The notes: generated from the letters alone by a model not told the origin. 64,000 nucleotides of DNA from Microvirga soli (GCF_016734765.1 NZ_JAERQE010000012.1:80471-144470); one strand, 5' to 3'; numbered from the stretch's first letter, positions 24,281 to 33,252 are shown. Numbers and translations: made by a program.

Positions 24281-24331
24281 GAGCATCGGGTTGATCCCAA
24301 AAGTGCAAATCCACTTTTGGGTCCGATGCTC
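24281..24331 (+). repeat. Intergenic palindrome (unit B, copy 1)
   Basis: GAGCATCGG and CCGATGCTC bound an inner inverted repeat (CCAAAAGTG ... CCACTTTTGG). Its right 39 bases (24293-24331) match 28174-28212 at 36 of 39 positions, so this is a dispersed repeat. Confidence 0.8.
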
Positions 24332-24395
24332 TAAGCGCGACGGCGGCGTCAGGATCGGCTATTGATGACGGAACACATTTGAGTCCCTGTTCATC

Positions 24396-25718
24396 ATGAG
24401 CGATCTGTTTTCCTCCGCCGGCCTCGACCAGAACGCGCCACGCCCCTTGGCAGACAGGATGCGGCCGATAAAGCTCTCTGAGGTGGTCGGCCAAGATCAT
24501 CTCGTGGGGCAGGACGGCATCCTCACCCGGCTTATCGCTTCGAAGTCCCTCGGCTCCCTGATCTTCTGGGGACCTCCCGGGACCGGCAAGACCACGGTCG
24601 CCCGGCTGATGGCCCATGAGACGGATCTGCATTTCGACCAGATCTCGGCGATTTTCTCCGGCGTGGCGGATCTCAAGAAGGTCTTCGAAGCTGCCCGGCA
24701 TCGCAGGTCAATGGGTACGGGCACGCTGCTCTTCGTGGACGAGATCCACCGCTTCAACCGGGCTCAGCTCGATGCCTTCCTGCCGGTCATGGAAGACGGC
24801 ACGATTACCCTGGTTGGCGCGACTACGGAAAACCCGTCCTTCGAGTTGAACGCCGCGCTTCTCTCCCGCGCTCGGGTGCTGCTGTTCAAGTCGCTCGACG
24901 AGGATGCGATCCAGAAGATCTTAGCTCGTGCCGAGGAGATCAGCGGCAAGAGCCTGCCGCTCGACGGGGAGGCGAGGGCATCTCTCGTCCGTATGGCGGA
25001 TGGCGACGGGCGCGCCGTGCTGACGCTGGCCGAGGAAGTCTGGCGCTCGGCCAAGCCCGACGAGATTTTTGACGCAGAGCAGTTGCAGGAAATCATCCAG
25101 CGCCGCGCCCCCATCTACGACAAGGGGCAGGAGGGGCACTACAACCTCATCTCAGCCCTGCACAAGACCATCCGTGGGTCCGATCCGGACGCGGCGCTCT
25201 ACTACCTGTCCCGCATGCTGGACGCCGGCGAGGACCGGCTCTTCATCGCCCGCCGGCTGGTGAGGGCGGCGGTGGAGGACATCGGTATGGCCGATCCGCA
25301 GGCTCTGGTCATCGCCAACGCGGCCAAGGATGCCTTCGACTTCCTTGGCTCGCCGGAGGGGGAGTTGGCGTTGGCCCAGGCTGCGGTCTACCTCGCCACC
25401 GCGCCGAAATCGAATGCTCTCTACACGGCTTATAAGGGTGCGACGCGGGTCGCGAAGGAGCACGGCTCCCTCATGCCGCCGAAGACGATCCTGAACGCCC
25501 CGACCAAACTCATGAAGCAGATCGGCTACGGCGAGAGCTACGCCTACGACCACGACGAGCCGGATGCCTTCTCGGGTCAGGATTACTGGCCGGACAAGCT
25601 CGGGCGACAGTCCTTCTATGAGCCGGTCGACCGTGGCTTCGAGCGCGAGATCCGCAAGCGGCTGGATTGGTGGGAGAGGCTGCGCCGCACACGGCGCGGC
25701 GAGGGTAGTGAGGACTAG
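24396..25718 (+). CDS. rarA: Replication-associated recombination protein A (AAA+ ATPase)
   Basis: A 440-residue AAA+ ATPase of the RarA/MgsA/WRNIP1 family, acting at stalled replication forks. The order is an N-terminal stretch (PLADRMRPIKLSEVVGQDHL), Walker A GPPGTGKTT, Walker B LLFVDEIHRFN, sensor 1 GATTENPSFE, then the family's tetramerisation and C-terminal helical domain (KGQEGHYNLISALHKTIRGS; LYTAYKGATRV). Length is normal. No ribosome site is strong before the ATG. It is followed after six bases by crcB. Confidence 0.95.
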   Translation: MSDLFSSAGLDQNAPRPLADRMRPIKLSEVVGQDHLVGQDGILTRLIASKSLGSLIFWGPPGTGKTTVARLMAHETDLHFDQISAIFSGVADLKKVFEAARHRRSMGTGTLLFVDEIHRFNRAQLDAFLPVMEDGTITLVGATTENPSFELNAALLSRARVLLFKSLDEDAIQKILARAEEISGKSLPLDGEARASLVRMADGDGRAVLTLAEEVWRSAKPDEIFDAEQLQEIIQRRAPIYDKGQEGHYNLISALHKTIRGSDPDAALYYLSRMLDAGEDRLFIARRLVRAAVEDIGMADPQALVIANAAKDAFDFLGSPEGELALAQAAVYLATAPKSNALYTAYKGATRVAKEHGSLMPPKTILNAPTKLMKQIGYGESYAYDHDEPDAFSGQDYWPDKLGRQSFYEPVDRGFEREIRKRLDWWERLRRTRRGEGSED

Positions 25719-25724
25719 AAGACC

Positions 25725-26111
25725 GTGAAAGCCTACTTCCTCGTTTTCCTCGGTGCGGGCATCGGCGGAGCCCTGCGTCATGGGGTAAATGTCGGCTGCG
25801 CCCGCCTGTGCGGAACCGCCTTTCCGTGGGGAACGCTGACGGTGAACGTCGTCGGCTCCATCATCATGGGAGTTTTTGCCGGATGGCTCGCCTTTAAGGC
25901 AGGTGAGGGCTGGAGCCAGCCCCTTCGGCTTTTCCTGACCACTGGTATCCTTGGCGGCTTCACCACCTTCTCGGCCTTTTCCCTTGACGCAGTATTAATC
26001 TGGGAGAGGGGACACATGGGCCTCGCTGCGGCTTATGTGTCCGCCTCGGTTATTTTTTCCATCGCAGGCCTGCTCGCCGGTCTGGCACTGATCCGGACGA
26101 TCACGGCCTAA
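25725..26111 (+). CDS. crcB: Fluoride-specific channel/exporter CrcB (Fluc)
   Basis: A 128-residue, four-helix membrane protein that works as a dual-topology dimer and lets fluoride leave the cell. Family marks are the N-terminal GIGGALRHGVN, GTLTVNVVGSIIMGVFAGW with the conserved Asn, and the TTGILGGFTTFSAFSLDA stretch holding the Phe box and sodium site. GTG 25725 is taken as start. It probably shares a transcript with rarA (gap six bases). No fluoride riboswitch was seen upstream. Confidence 0.93.
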   Translation: MKAYFLVFLGAGIGGALRHGVNVGCARLCGTAFPWGTLTVNVVGSIIMGVFAGWLAFKAGEGWSQPLRLFLTTGILGGFTTFSAFSLDAVLIWERGHMGLAAAYVSASVIFSIAGLLAGLALIRTITA

Positions 26112-26153
26112 ACCCCGATTGCCGCCCGCGCGGCGCTCTGGTACCCACGGATC

Positions 26154-27416
26154 ATGAGAAAAAGCGGTTCAGGACAGAATGGTGCCCGTGGCGGGCGGAA
26201 GGAATCTCGGCAGGGCTTTCGCTCGCGCGAGGACAGGCCTGCGCGCAAGTCGGCCCCGGCGAAGCCGCGCAGCGTGAAGTCGGCTGCGGCCAAGACGCGG
26301 GCGCCCTCGGCTGTGCGCGAGAAGCCAGCTGCGCCACGGTCAGAGGCAAAGCCCGCGATTGCGGAGGCTCCGCGCGGGCCGACCCGGGCTCAGGCCAGGG
26401 CGGAAGCCCAGGAAGTTTTGGCGACCGGGGTGCAGACCCTCGTGGTCGAGCCCGACGAAGCTGACATGCGCGTCGACCGCTTCCTGGTCGCGCGCTTCCC
26501 GCAGCTTGCCTTCACGCATATCCAACGCATCGTCCGCAAAGGCGAGTTGCGCATCGACGGTAAGCGGGCGCAGCCCAACGAGCGGCTTGTGGCCGGCCAG
26601 AAGGTTCGGGTGCCGCCCTTGAAGCTCGACCAGCAGCGCCCGGTCTCCCGCAGCCCGGCCAAGGATCAGGACGAGCGCGACTTCCTGAAGTCGATCACCC
26701 TCTATGAGGACAAAGACGTCCTCATCATCAACAAGCCGATGGGTCTTGCCGTCCAGGGCGGCTCAGGCACCAAGCGGCATGTGGACGGGATGCTCGATTC
26801 TCTGACCGGCGAGGATGGGCAGAAGCCGCGTCTCGTGCACCGCCTCGATAAGGACACGGCCGGCTGCCTCGTCATCGCCAAGACGCGTTTTGCCGCGTCC
26901 ACCATGGCGAAATCCTTCCGCGCCCGTACGACGCGCAAGATCTATTGGGCGTTAGTTGCCGGCGTACCGCGCGTCCGGCAGGGCAGGGTCTCCACCTATC
27001 TCGCCAAGGAAGGCGAGGAGGGCGATGCGCGCATGAAAGTGGCCCAGCACGGTGACGAAGGCGCAAGCCACGCGCTGACCTATTACGCCGTGATCGATAC
27101 TGCAGCGCAGAAGCTCGCATGGCTGTCCCTGAAGCCGGTCACCGGGCGCACGCACCAGTTGCGCGCGCATGCGGCGCATATCGGCCATCCCATCGTGGGC
27201 GATCCGAAGTATTTCGACATCGAAAACTGGGAATTGCCCGGCGGCATTCAGAACAAGCTGCATCTCTTGGCGCGTCGCATCGTCATCGCCCATCCGCGGA
27301 CGGGCAAGCCGATTGACGTGACGGCGCCGCTGCCGCCGCACATGCAGCAGAGCTTCAACCTGCTCGGCCTGGATACGAGCCAGTACGATCCGATCGTCGA
27401 GGCGCCCGAAGACTAG
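26154..27416 (+). CDS. RluC/RluD-family 23S rRNA pseudouridine synthase
   Basis: A 420-residue RNA pseudouridine synthase. The first ~85 residues are an unusual Lys/Arg/Ala-rich, probably disordered extension. Next comes an S4-type RNA-binding domain (MRVDRFLVARFPQLAFTHIQ; RIVRKGELRIDGKRAQPNER). The catalytic domain has the PKPMGLAVQGGSG-type start (here INKPMGLAVQGGSG) and the catalytic-Asp motif VHRLDKDTAGCLVIAKT, then RTHQLRAHAAHIGHPIVGD. This pattern fits RluC (positions 955/2504/2580 in E. coli) better than RluD, but substrate is inference. It ends 23 bases from a convergent gene. Confidence 0.9.
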   Translation: MRKSGSGQNGARGGRKESRQGFRSREDRPARKSAPAKPRSVKSAAAKTRAPSAVREKPAAPRSEAKPAIAEAPRGPTRAQARAEAQEVLATGVQTLVVEPDEADMRVDRFLVARFPQLAFTHIQRIVRKGELRIDGKRAQPNERLVAGQKVRVPPLKLDQQRPVSRSPAKDQDERDFLKSITLYEDKDVLIINKPMGLAVQGGSGTKRHVDGMLDSLTGEDGQKPRLVHRLDKDTAGCLVIAKTRFAASTMAKSFRARTTRKIYWALVAGVPRVRQGRVSTYLAKEGEEGDARMKVAQHGDEGASHALTYYAVIDTAAQKLAWLSLKPVTGRTHQLRAHAAHIGHPIVGDPKYFDIENWELPGGIQNKLHLLARRIVIAHPRTGKPIDVTAPLPPHMQQSFNLLGLDTSQYDPIVEAPED

Positions 27417-27439
27417 GGCGTCACCTCGTTAATCCGTAC

Positions 27440-28030
27440 TTATGGCGCTGCGTTTACGGAAGTCTCCTCCCGCGCCGCTCTCCGGAACAGCCAGGCCGAG
27501 AGGAGCCATAGCGCAGAGAAGAAGCCGGTCAGGACGATGATCACCCGCGGCCAGTTCGCCCCTGTGGAGCCCAGCCCGGCCACCAGGGCTATCACCCCGA
27601 CGAATGCCTGAGCGAGCGCCGTCGCGGCCAGTGCGCGCGCCATGCCGTGAGGCCGGAATCGCGCGATGAGGCCGCCGAGGATCGCCACGGCAAGCACGCC
27701 GCCATACATCAGGTTGGCCGGGTTATCCTCAGACCCGATGATGCCGACGGCAAGGTTCATCCAGATGAGGATGAAGGCTGCCACGACGGCAACGCCGAAG
27801 GCCGCTCGGTAGGCGGCGTTCCCTGTCATCCTCGTCGCTAACTCATAGGCACCGCAGGCGCCGAGCAGCATGGCGCCGAACACGAGGAAATCGGTCCCGT
27901 CCCAATTCACTTCATCGGTGAACTGCATCGCGACCATGGGCATCAGCAGGAGGAGCGCCGCAACGATCCAGGGCAACATCCTCCCCAAATGCCTGAGCTG
28001 TCCGCTGCCGGCTCCCGCGCTTCCTGCCAT
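27440..28030 (-). CDS. Integral membrane protein of unknown function
   Basis: A 196-residue protein with a short Gly/Ser/Ala N-terminus and about six hydrophobic helices (for example LPWIVAALLLLMPMVAMQF, FLVFGAMLLGACGAYELA and AAYRAAFGVAVVAAFILIWM). Between helices 3 and 4 is the loop VGIIGSEDNPANLMY. I do not recognise a characterised family; proteins of this shape occur as conserved hypotheticals in alphaproteobacteria. It is convergent with the pseudouridine synthase and shares the intergenic region at 28031-28229 with the divergent gene at 28230. No catalytic motif is visible. Confidence 0.8.
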   Translation of the reverse strand: MAGSAGAGSGQLRHLGRMLPWIVAALLLLMPMVAMQFTDEVNWDGTDFLVFGAMLLGACGAYELATRMTGNAAYRAAFGVAVVAAFILIWMNLAVGIIGSEDNPANLMYGGVLAVAILGGLIARFRPHGMARALAATALAQAFVGVIALVAGLGSTGANWPRVIIVLTGFFSALWLLSAWLFRRAAREETSVNAAP

Positions 28031-28162
28031 GTCCTGCTTCCGTACCAGCTGAGGCTTTCAACCTAGCTCAAGGCTTTCGGATTTCCCACCCTGTCGCACT
28101 TTCGCCGCGCGGCAGGCGCAGCATCGGGTTATCTCACTCAGCCATCCGGTTGTCTGAGCATT

Positions 28163-28212
28163 GAGCATCGACGGATCCCAAAGGTGCAAATCCACTTCTG
28201 GGTTCGATGCTC
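28163..28212 (+). repeat. Intergenic palindrome (unit B, copy 2)
   Basis: GAGCATCG and CGATGCTC flank a partly self-complementary core. 28174-28212 matches 24293-24331 at 36 of 39 positions. It ends eight bases before the ribosome site of the gene at 28230, so it lies in that gene's leader. Confidence 0.8.
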
Positions 28213-28229
28213 CGGCAAGGAGGAGATCG

Positions 28230-28691
28230 ATGGAACACAAGCATCTTGATCAGCTCCGTAGCGTAGCTGACGTTCAGCCAAGACCCTTGTCCCGCGAGGA
28301 ACGGCTTCAGCGTTGGATAGACCTGCTCGAAAGGGATCCGAAGCGCTCCCTGAACTCCCTCGGTGAGATCGAGTACAAGCCCCCGGCCGAGCGAGCCTTG
28401 ATCCGCGAGGACAATTCCCCACTCACGGTCGCTTACGAGGATCCGATCCTGCGCGCCGACGGTCTTGCAGGCGACAGGCTCGGCGACGCCATGCGCTATT
28501 TCGCGCTCTCAGACGGTCAGGCTCATTATGCCCTCTGCTCGTGCCTCAGCGGGCGCACGATGGACGCCTCGACCTGCGCGCAGCGATTGCGGAACGCGAC
28601 CGGCAATGTTGCGTGGGAATCGGCCGTGGGTGCCTGGGCGCTGGTGGCTCTCGCGGTGAGCCTGCCCGGTATCGTTTACCTGCTGGGCTGA
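28230..28691 (+). CDS. Hypothetical protein with C-terminal membrane anchor
   Basis: A 153-residue protein, start set at ATG 28230 behind a very strong AAGGAGGAG. The N-terminal half is hydrophilic and charged (LSREERLQRWIDLLERDPKR). The central part has two nearby cysteines (HYALCSCLSGRTMDASTCAQ gives three in all), and the C-terminus is one hydrophobic segment (AVGAWALVALAVSLPGIVYL). I do not recognise the family. The leader contains a palindromic repeat copy. Confidence 0.75.
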   Translation: MEHKHLDQLRSVADVQPRPLSREERLQRWIDLLERDPKRSLNSLGEIEYKPPAERALIREDNSPLTVAYEDPILRADGLAGDRLGDAMRYFALSDGQAHYALCSCLSGRTMDASTCAQRLRNATGNVAWESAVGAWALVALAVSLPGIVYLLG

Positions 28692-28816
28692 CGCGGATCG
28701 CGTCGGGGGCCGATTATTGCATCAGGAGACCGATCGTCTCCTGATGGTGCCTTGGCCGTTGCAGGCTTGCTCTGAATCGGAGACAAAGCTGCAGATCGGA
28801 TAAAGGCACTCTCACC

Positions 28817-29422
28817 ATGCTGCATATCGAGCCCGTGACCCTCTCGACGGATCGTCTGACCCTCCGCCCGTTAAGCCTCCTCGACGTTCCGGCTTTGGGA
28901 GAGGCGGCCAGCGACGGAGAGCTCTGGGAGAAGAAGACCACGACCGTGCCGCGTCCGGAAGGATTTGAGGCCTATGTGCAGAAGGCCTTGGAACTGCAGG
29001 AGGCTGGCCTTGCGCTCCCCTTCACAACGGTCGTGAATGACGGCAATCGGGTCATCGGCTCGACCCGATACATGAACATCGATGCGGCCAACAAGCGGGT
29101 CGAGATCGGAACCACTTGGATTGCGAAATCCTGGCAGCGGACCTTCGTCAACACCCATGCGAAATTCCTCATGCTGCGGCATGCCTTCGAGGTGCTGGGC
29201 TGCAACGCGGTTGAGCTGCGAACCCATCGTCTCAATGACCAGTCACGTGCTGCCATCGAGCGCCTTGGAGCCAAGCTCGATGGAATCCTACGCCAGCATA
29301 TGATCATGCCCGATGGCCATATCCGCGACACCGCGGTCTACAGCATCGTCCGGGATGAGTGGCCCGGGGTGAAGGTCGGGCTCGAGGGGAAGATGGCCTT
29401 GGAAGAGCCGCAGCTCAGATGA
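28817..29422 (+). CDS. GNAT-family acetyltransferase (RimJ/RimL type)
   Basis: A 201-residue GNAT acetyltransferase. It opens VTLSTDRLTLRPLSLLDVPA, typical of the RimJ/RimL branch. Core strands follow: RVIGSTRYMNIDAANKRVEI, then GTTWIAKSWQRTFVNTHAKF (the acetyl-CoA-binding region in which the usual Q/RxxGxG/A is altered), and AVELRTHRLNDQSRAAIERL before GAKLDGILRQHMIMPDG. The substrate is unknown: ribosomal-protein N-termini, antibiotics and small amines are all possible. Its last eight bases overlap the end of the convergent gene at 29415. Confidence 0.85.
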   Translation: MLHIEPVTLSTDRLTLRPLSLLDVPALGEAASDGELWEKKTTTVPRPEGFEAYVQKALELQEAGLALPFTTVVNDGNRVIGSTRYMNIDAANKRVEIGTTWIAKSWQRTFVNTHAKFLMLRHAFEVLGCNAVELRTHRLNDQSRAAIERLGAKLDGILRQHMIMPDGHIRDTAVYSIVRDEWPGVKVGLEGKMALEEPQLR

Positions 29423-29882
29423 GGCCGTGCTCGCGCAACTGCTGGATCGAGGCAGCTGCGCTCCTGTGATGGATGAAGACGCCGCCGGCACCCTCCCAGA
29501 GATGGCGGTACTTGTCCCGATCATCGACCAATGCGTCACCGGGGCGGCAATGCTCGCGCTTCAGAGCGGCTGTCGTCGTGATCACCTCGGTGGCCGGGAA
29601 GTGCCGCTTAGCCCAGCGCCGCTTCTGCGGCTCCGCCCAGTTGCCGCGGGGCAGACCTGTCAGGATTACGGGGTTAAGGTGTCTCACGGCCTCGAACAGC
29701 TCCCTGGCGTCGGGCAAGGGTTCCAGGCTGTTGAAGAAGTCCTCTGCTGAGGCAAGTTCCGACCAGAAGCGCTTGAGGCCGAATCTCTGTTCGTACTTCG
29801 CTGGGGGCATGCCGAAGATTCGGGCGGCACCCTTGTCGAAATCTGCCAGGACGCCATCGCAATCCAGAAACACGGTCGGCAT
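29415..29882 (-). CDS. HAD-superfamily phosphatase-like protein
   Basis: A 155-residue protein with the HAD nucleophile motif DCDGVLADFD (first Asp the nucleophile, second the general acid) near residue 7. Motif II is the threonine of VILTGLPRGN, and motif III/IV is REHCRPGDALVDDRDKY with paired aspartates. The size and small cap resemble 5'(3')-deoxyribonucleotidase-like HAD proteins. Substrate is unknown. It overlaps the convergent acetyltransferase by eight bases. Confidence 0.82.
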   Translation of the reverse strand: MPTVFLDCDGVLADFDKGAARIFGMPPAKYEQRFGLKRFWSELASAEDFFNSLEPLPDARELFEAVRHLNPVILTGLPRGNWAEPQKRRWAKRHFPATEVITTTAALKREHCRPGDALVDDRDKYRHLWEGAGGVFIHHRSAAASIQQLREHGLI

Positions 29883-30032
29883 CCTGGCTGGTTCTCCCTT
29901 CTATCGGTTATGCCGAAACAGACCGCAATCCGGATTGTTCCTGCCTGCGGCCAGCTCAAGCTTGGCTGCTTGCGGAACGCCGCTTGGCGCATCACGTTGG
30001 ACTTTGACAGTGTTGATCAGGTGAGTTGAGGC

Positions 30033-30308
30033 ATGAGCAGCGACATTCGGGACAATGTGGACCGCCATCGGTTCGAGCTGGAGCGCAATGGGCAGATTGC
30101 ATTCGCGACCTATGAGCGGCGTGGGTCCGATCTCGTGATCCGGCATGTGGAGGCCGCCATTCCCCTGCGAGGGACCGGGGCTGCCAGCGAGCTCATGCGA
30201 GGTGTTGCGGAAATCGCTCGCTCCGAAGGGCGGAAGATCACGCCGCTCTGCGGCTACGCCTTCACCTGGATCCGACGCCATAAGGAGTACAGCGACCTCC
30301 TGAACTGA
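30033..30308 (+). CDS. Small GNAT-like N-acetyltransferase
   Basis: A 91-residue protein of the compact YjdJ/NATD1-like acetyltransferase group: RHRFELERNGQIAFATYERR, the acetyl-CoA loop region RGTGAASELMRGVAEIARSE, and the C-terminal ITPLCGYAFTWIRRHKEYSD with the conserved Cys and the HxEY-like ending. The substrate is not established for the group. It starts 150 bases from the divergent HAD gene and ends 96 bases before the FtsH-like gene. Confidence 0.85.
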   Translation: MSSDIRDNVDRHRFELERNGQIAFATYERRGSDLVIRHVEAAIPLRGTGAASELMRGVAEIARSEGRKITPLCGYAFTWIRRHKEYSDLLN

Positions 30309-30404
30309 CCGGCCCCCTCCATTCATTGGGTGTGCCCATTCGCCGTACTGCGAACTGCGTCAAAATACACTACACAGCGGCTACTCCAAAAAACAAACTG
30401 CGCT

Positions 30405-32192
30405 ATGGGGGCGCCGCCGGTGACCAACGTTCTCGAAAAAGCCAGACAGCTTCTGTCCAAAAAAGGCGTGGCTGTTTCAGCCGCCATCCTTGCCCTGATG
30501 ATCGCGGTCGCGGTTTTCCTTGCTCCCCGCTTCCTGGCTCAGCCGGTTGCCGAGATCACCTATTCGGAGTTCGTGCGGGAACTGGCCCAGAAAAAGGTTC
30601 AGAAGGTTCTGATCGAGAGCGGCGGCCTGTCCGTCTCCCTGGCCGACAGGAACGTTTTCGTGCGCATGCCGAACGGGCTCGTGAGCGCGGACTATATCGA
30701 GCGCATCACCGTCTCCGGCGCCGAGGTGGACTTCAAGAAGCCCGGCTTCGACCCTGCCCACATGGCAAGCATAATTGTGCCAATCGTGCTGGTTCTGGCC
30801 GTGCTCGCCATGCTGGCCATTCAGACCGATTTCAAGCCGACCTCCCGCTGGCCCAAGGTGGTTCGCAGCATCCCGAACCGGTTTGATGACGTGGCTGGGC
30901 AGGAAGAGGCCAAGGCTGAACTGCAGGAGGTGATCGCCTTCCTGAAGAACGCAGATGACTTCACCAAGGTCGGGGCCCGAATCCCCCGCGGCCTGCTGAT
31001 GGTGGGGCCTCCGGGCACCGGCAAGACCCTAATCGCCAAGGCGCTGGCTGGGGAGGCGGGCGTTTCCTTCATGGCGGTGTCAGGAAGCGACTTCTCAGCA
31101 CCGCTGATCGGAATTGCCAAGGGTCGGGTGTCCAAGCTCTTCGAGCAGGCACGCAAGAAGGCACCCTGCCTGATCTTCATCGACGAAATCGATGCCATCG
31201 GTCGCAAGCGTGGGGGCGGGGGATCGGCGGCAGACCGCGAGTTCGAGTCCACCCTGAATCAGCTTCTCGTGGAGATGGACGGCTTCAACACCACGGCCGG
31301 CGTGATCGTTATCGGTGCCACGAACCGCGTTGACGTGCTCGACGCAGCGCTGCTGCGCCCCGGCCGCTTCGACCGCCAGGTTCATATCGGTTTGCCCGAC
31401 ATCACCGGCCGCGAGGCAATCCTCAATGTCCATGCCCGCAACATCAAGCTGTCCCACGGGGCGAGCCTTGCCTCCATCGCCAAGGGCACGCCCGGCTTCT
31501 CGGGTGCCGATCTCGGCAACCTCTTGAATGAGGCTGCCATCTTCGCTGCGCGTGAGGGTGTCGCCGAGGTGACCCGCGAGCATCTGGAAGCCGCCCGCAA
31601 CAAGATCATCATGGGGCTCGAGCGCCGCTCCCTCGTGATTACGGATGAGGAACGCCGGCTCGTGGCAGTGCACGAGGCGGGTCACGCTCTCTGCGCTACC
31701 CTGCTCCCAGCCTCCGACCAGGTGCACAGCGCCACGATCATTCCCCATGGCCAAGCTCTTGGCCTCGTCATGCGCTTGCCGGAGCATGACCGGTTCTGCA
31801 TCCCGGTGGAGAAGCTCGAGGCGGATCTTATCGTCGCCATGGGCGGCCGCGCGGCCGAGGAGGTCGTGTTCGGGCCGAAGAAAGTGACGACGGGAGCAGC
31901 CAGCGATATTGCGCATGCCACCAACATCGTGACCCGAATGGTGACCGAGTGGGGGATGAGCCCGGCCATCGGCATGGTGCGCGTCACCCGTGCGGGCGAT
32001 AACCTTCCGCGGGAGGTCGAGCAGGAAATCCGGCGCATCATCGACGAAATGTACGAGGCTGCCAAAGCCTGCATCGAGGACAACCGCGATGCACTTGATG
32101 CCTTGACCGAAGCATTGCTGGAGCATGAGACGATCGAGGGCGACGAGGTTCGTCGTATCGTTCATATGCAGCAGGCGAGACTGGCGGCCTGA
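30405..32192 (+). CDS. FtsH-family ATP-dependent zinc metalloprotease, divergent paralogue
   Basis: A 595-residue membrane AAA+ protease. Two membrane segments (VAVSAAILALMIAVAVFLAP and IIVPIVLVLAVLAMLAIQT) flank a short periplasmic domain. The AAA domain has Walker A GPPGTGKT, Walker B LIFIDEIDAIG and the second region of homology GATNRVDVLDAALLRPGRFD. The protease domain has HEAGH from residue 423 and the third-ligand region TTGAASDIAHAT. Two departures from canonical FtsH stand out: the pore-loop FVG is replaced by LIG (Leu234), and the stretch before the C-terminal helices is about 25 residues shorter. This suggests a paralogue beside an essential FtsH elsewhere. ATG 30405 lacks a clear ribosome site; GTG 30420 behind GGGGG is an equal candidate start. 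Confidence 0.88.
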   Translation: MGAPPVTNVLEKARQLLSKKGVAVSAAILALMIAVAVFLAPRFLAQPVAEITYSEFVRELAQKKVQKVLIESGGLSVSLADRNVFVRMPNGLVSADYIERITVSGAEVDFKKPGFDPAHMASIIVPIVLVLAVLAMLAIQTDFKPTSRWPKVVRSIPNRFDDVAGQEEAKAELQEVIAFLKNADDFTKVGARIPRGLLMVGPPGTGKTLIAKALAGEAGVSFMAVSGSDFSAPLIGIAKGRVSKLFEQARKKAPCLIFIDEIDAIGRKRGGGGSAADREFESTLNQLLVEMDGFNTTAGVIVIGATNRVDVLDAALLRPGRFDRQVHIGLPDITGREAILNVHARNIKLSHGASLASIAKGTPGFSGADLGNLLNEAAIFAAREGVAEVTREHLEAARNKIIMGLERRSLVITDEERRLVAVHEAGHALCATLLPASDQVHSATIIPHGQALGLVMRLPEHDRFCIPVEKLEADLIVAMGGRAAEEVVFGPKKVTTGAASDIAHATNIVTRMVTEWGMSPAIGMVRVTRAGDNLPREVEQEIRRIIDEMYEAAKACIEDNRDALDALTEALLEHETIEGDEVRRIVHMQQARLAA

Positions 32193-32274
32193 ACCGGCCG
32201 TCTTTTCGGGGGCAAAGCTGACCGTTGGTCACCTCCGTGCGTGAGGGCGTGGGCGATGACGTTGCCGGGCACAG

Positions 32275-33129
32275 CTATCGGGCGCGCAACTCTCCGTCAC
32301 CCCAGCTATCGCGGGTGACCGGCAGATCGAGTTGCTCTTCGAGAAGCGAAACATAGAGATCTGGTCGCGCTACATAGGGGAAGTGTCCGCCCCATTCGAA
32401 ACGATAGGCCACCGACGGCTCCAGACGGGTTCTTACGGCATCGCGCATCAGTGATGGAATGAGAGGATCGTCGACACTCTCGATCGTCGCGATGCTTTCC
32501 AGCAGTAGGTTGAGGGGCGGCAACTCCGGCCCGCGCTTGAGCGCATTGAGTCGTGCACGCAGTTCCGGCTCCGGGATCCGCCCGCCGACCTCGGCCATGA
32601 GAAGATCGACCAGTTCCGCCTGCTCCGGGTGAGCGTCCCGCCAGACGCCGAGGCCACGACCGAACCCGGCGCGGAGCTCCTCGATCGGCGCATTGTCGAG
32701 ATCGGAAGAGTAGGGTGGCCGGGCCGCAATTCCCGCAACCGAGTGCAGCGTGTTGGCGGCTATGAGCCTCTCGGCAAGGTGCGGATACGCCGCAGCGAAA
32801 TACTGCGCCAGATATCCTCCAAGGGAGGAGCCGAGGACCGTAACACGGTCATGGCCAATTCTGCTGCAAAGCTCTGCCAGATCATCTGCCCATTCGACGA
32901 TGCCGCCGCTCTTGGGATAAGTGACGGCGACTATGCGGGCGCGGTCCTTTAGGGCCTCGATCTGCTGCCAGAAGATGTCGCCGCGTCCCAGCGTTCCTGG
33001 AATGAGCAGTAGCGCCGGGCCGGTATCGCCCGCCTGGACGTATCCCCATTCGCGGCCGTTGATCAGGATTCTCTGCTCAGGGTGGCGAGCCGTGAAATGA
33101 TCTCGGGCTGCAATCAGGTGATTGGTCAT
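32275..33129 (-). CDS. Alpha/beta-fold hydrolase, maspardin-like
   Basis: A 284-residue alpha/beta hydrolase. The oxyanion region is LLLIPGTLGRGDIFW, and the nucleophile elbow is VLGSSLGGYLAQYF with Ser in G-S-S-L-G. The C-terminal WGGHFPYVARPDLYVSLLEE carries the likely catalytic His. Overall pattern, especially the His region, recalls maspardin (SPG21/ACP33)-like hydrolases. The substrate is unknown. It lies downstream of the lacI-type gene on the same strand (123 bases apart), but nothing ties it to the sugar operon. Confidence 0.8.
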   Translation of the reverse strand: MTNHLIAARDHFTARHPEQRILINGREWGYVQAGDTGPALLLIPGTLGRGDIFWQQIEALKDRARIVAVTYPKSGGIVEWADDLAELCSRIGHDRVTVLGSSLGGYLAQYFAAAYPHLAERLIAANTLHSVAGIAARPPYSSDLDNAPIEELRAGFGRGLGVWRDAHPEQAELVDLLMAEVGGRIPEPELRARLNALKRGPELPPLNLLLESIATIESVDDPLIPSLMRDAVRTRLEPSVAYRFEWGGHFPYVARPDLYVSLLEEQLDLPVTRDSWGDGELRAR

Positions 33130-33252
33130 GAGAGCGGCTCCTCTAATTTCAAGTCGAGCACAGGCTGCCGCAGATAAAGCCTGAACACCAGAGGTGGAGT
33201 GCGGCCATCCTTTGTGAGATGTCTTTCAGGCGAGCAGAGGCTTCAGACCTGC

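Noticed and set aside
25600..25725. Fluoride riboswitch before crcB
   Set aside because: crcB starts six bases after rarA and no pseudoknot-like leader was seen in the rarA end.
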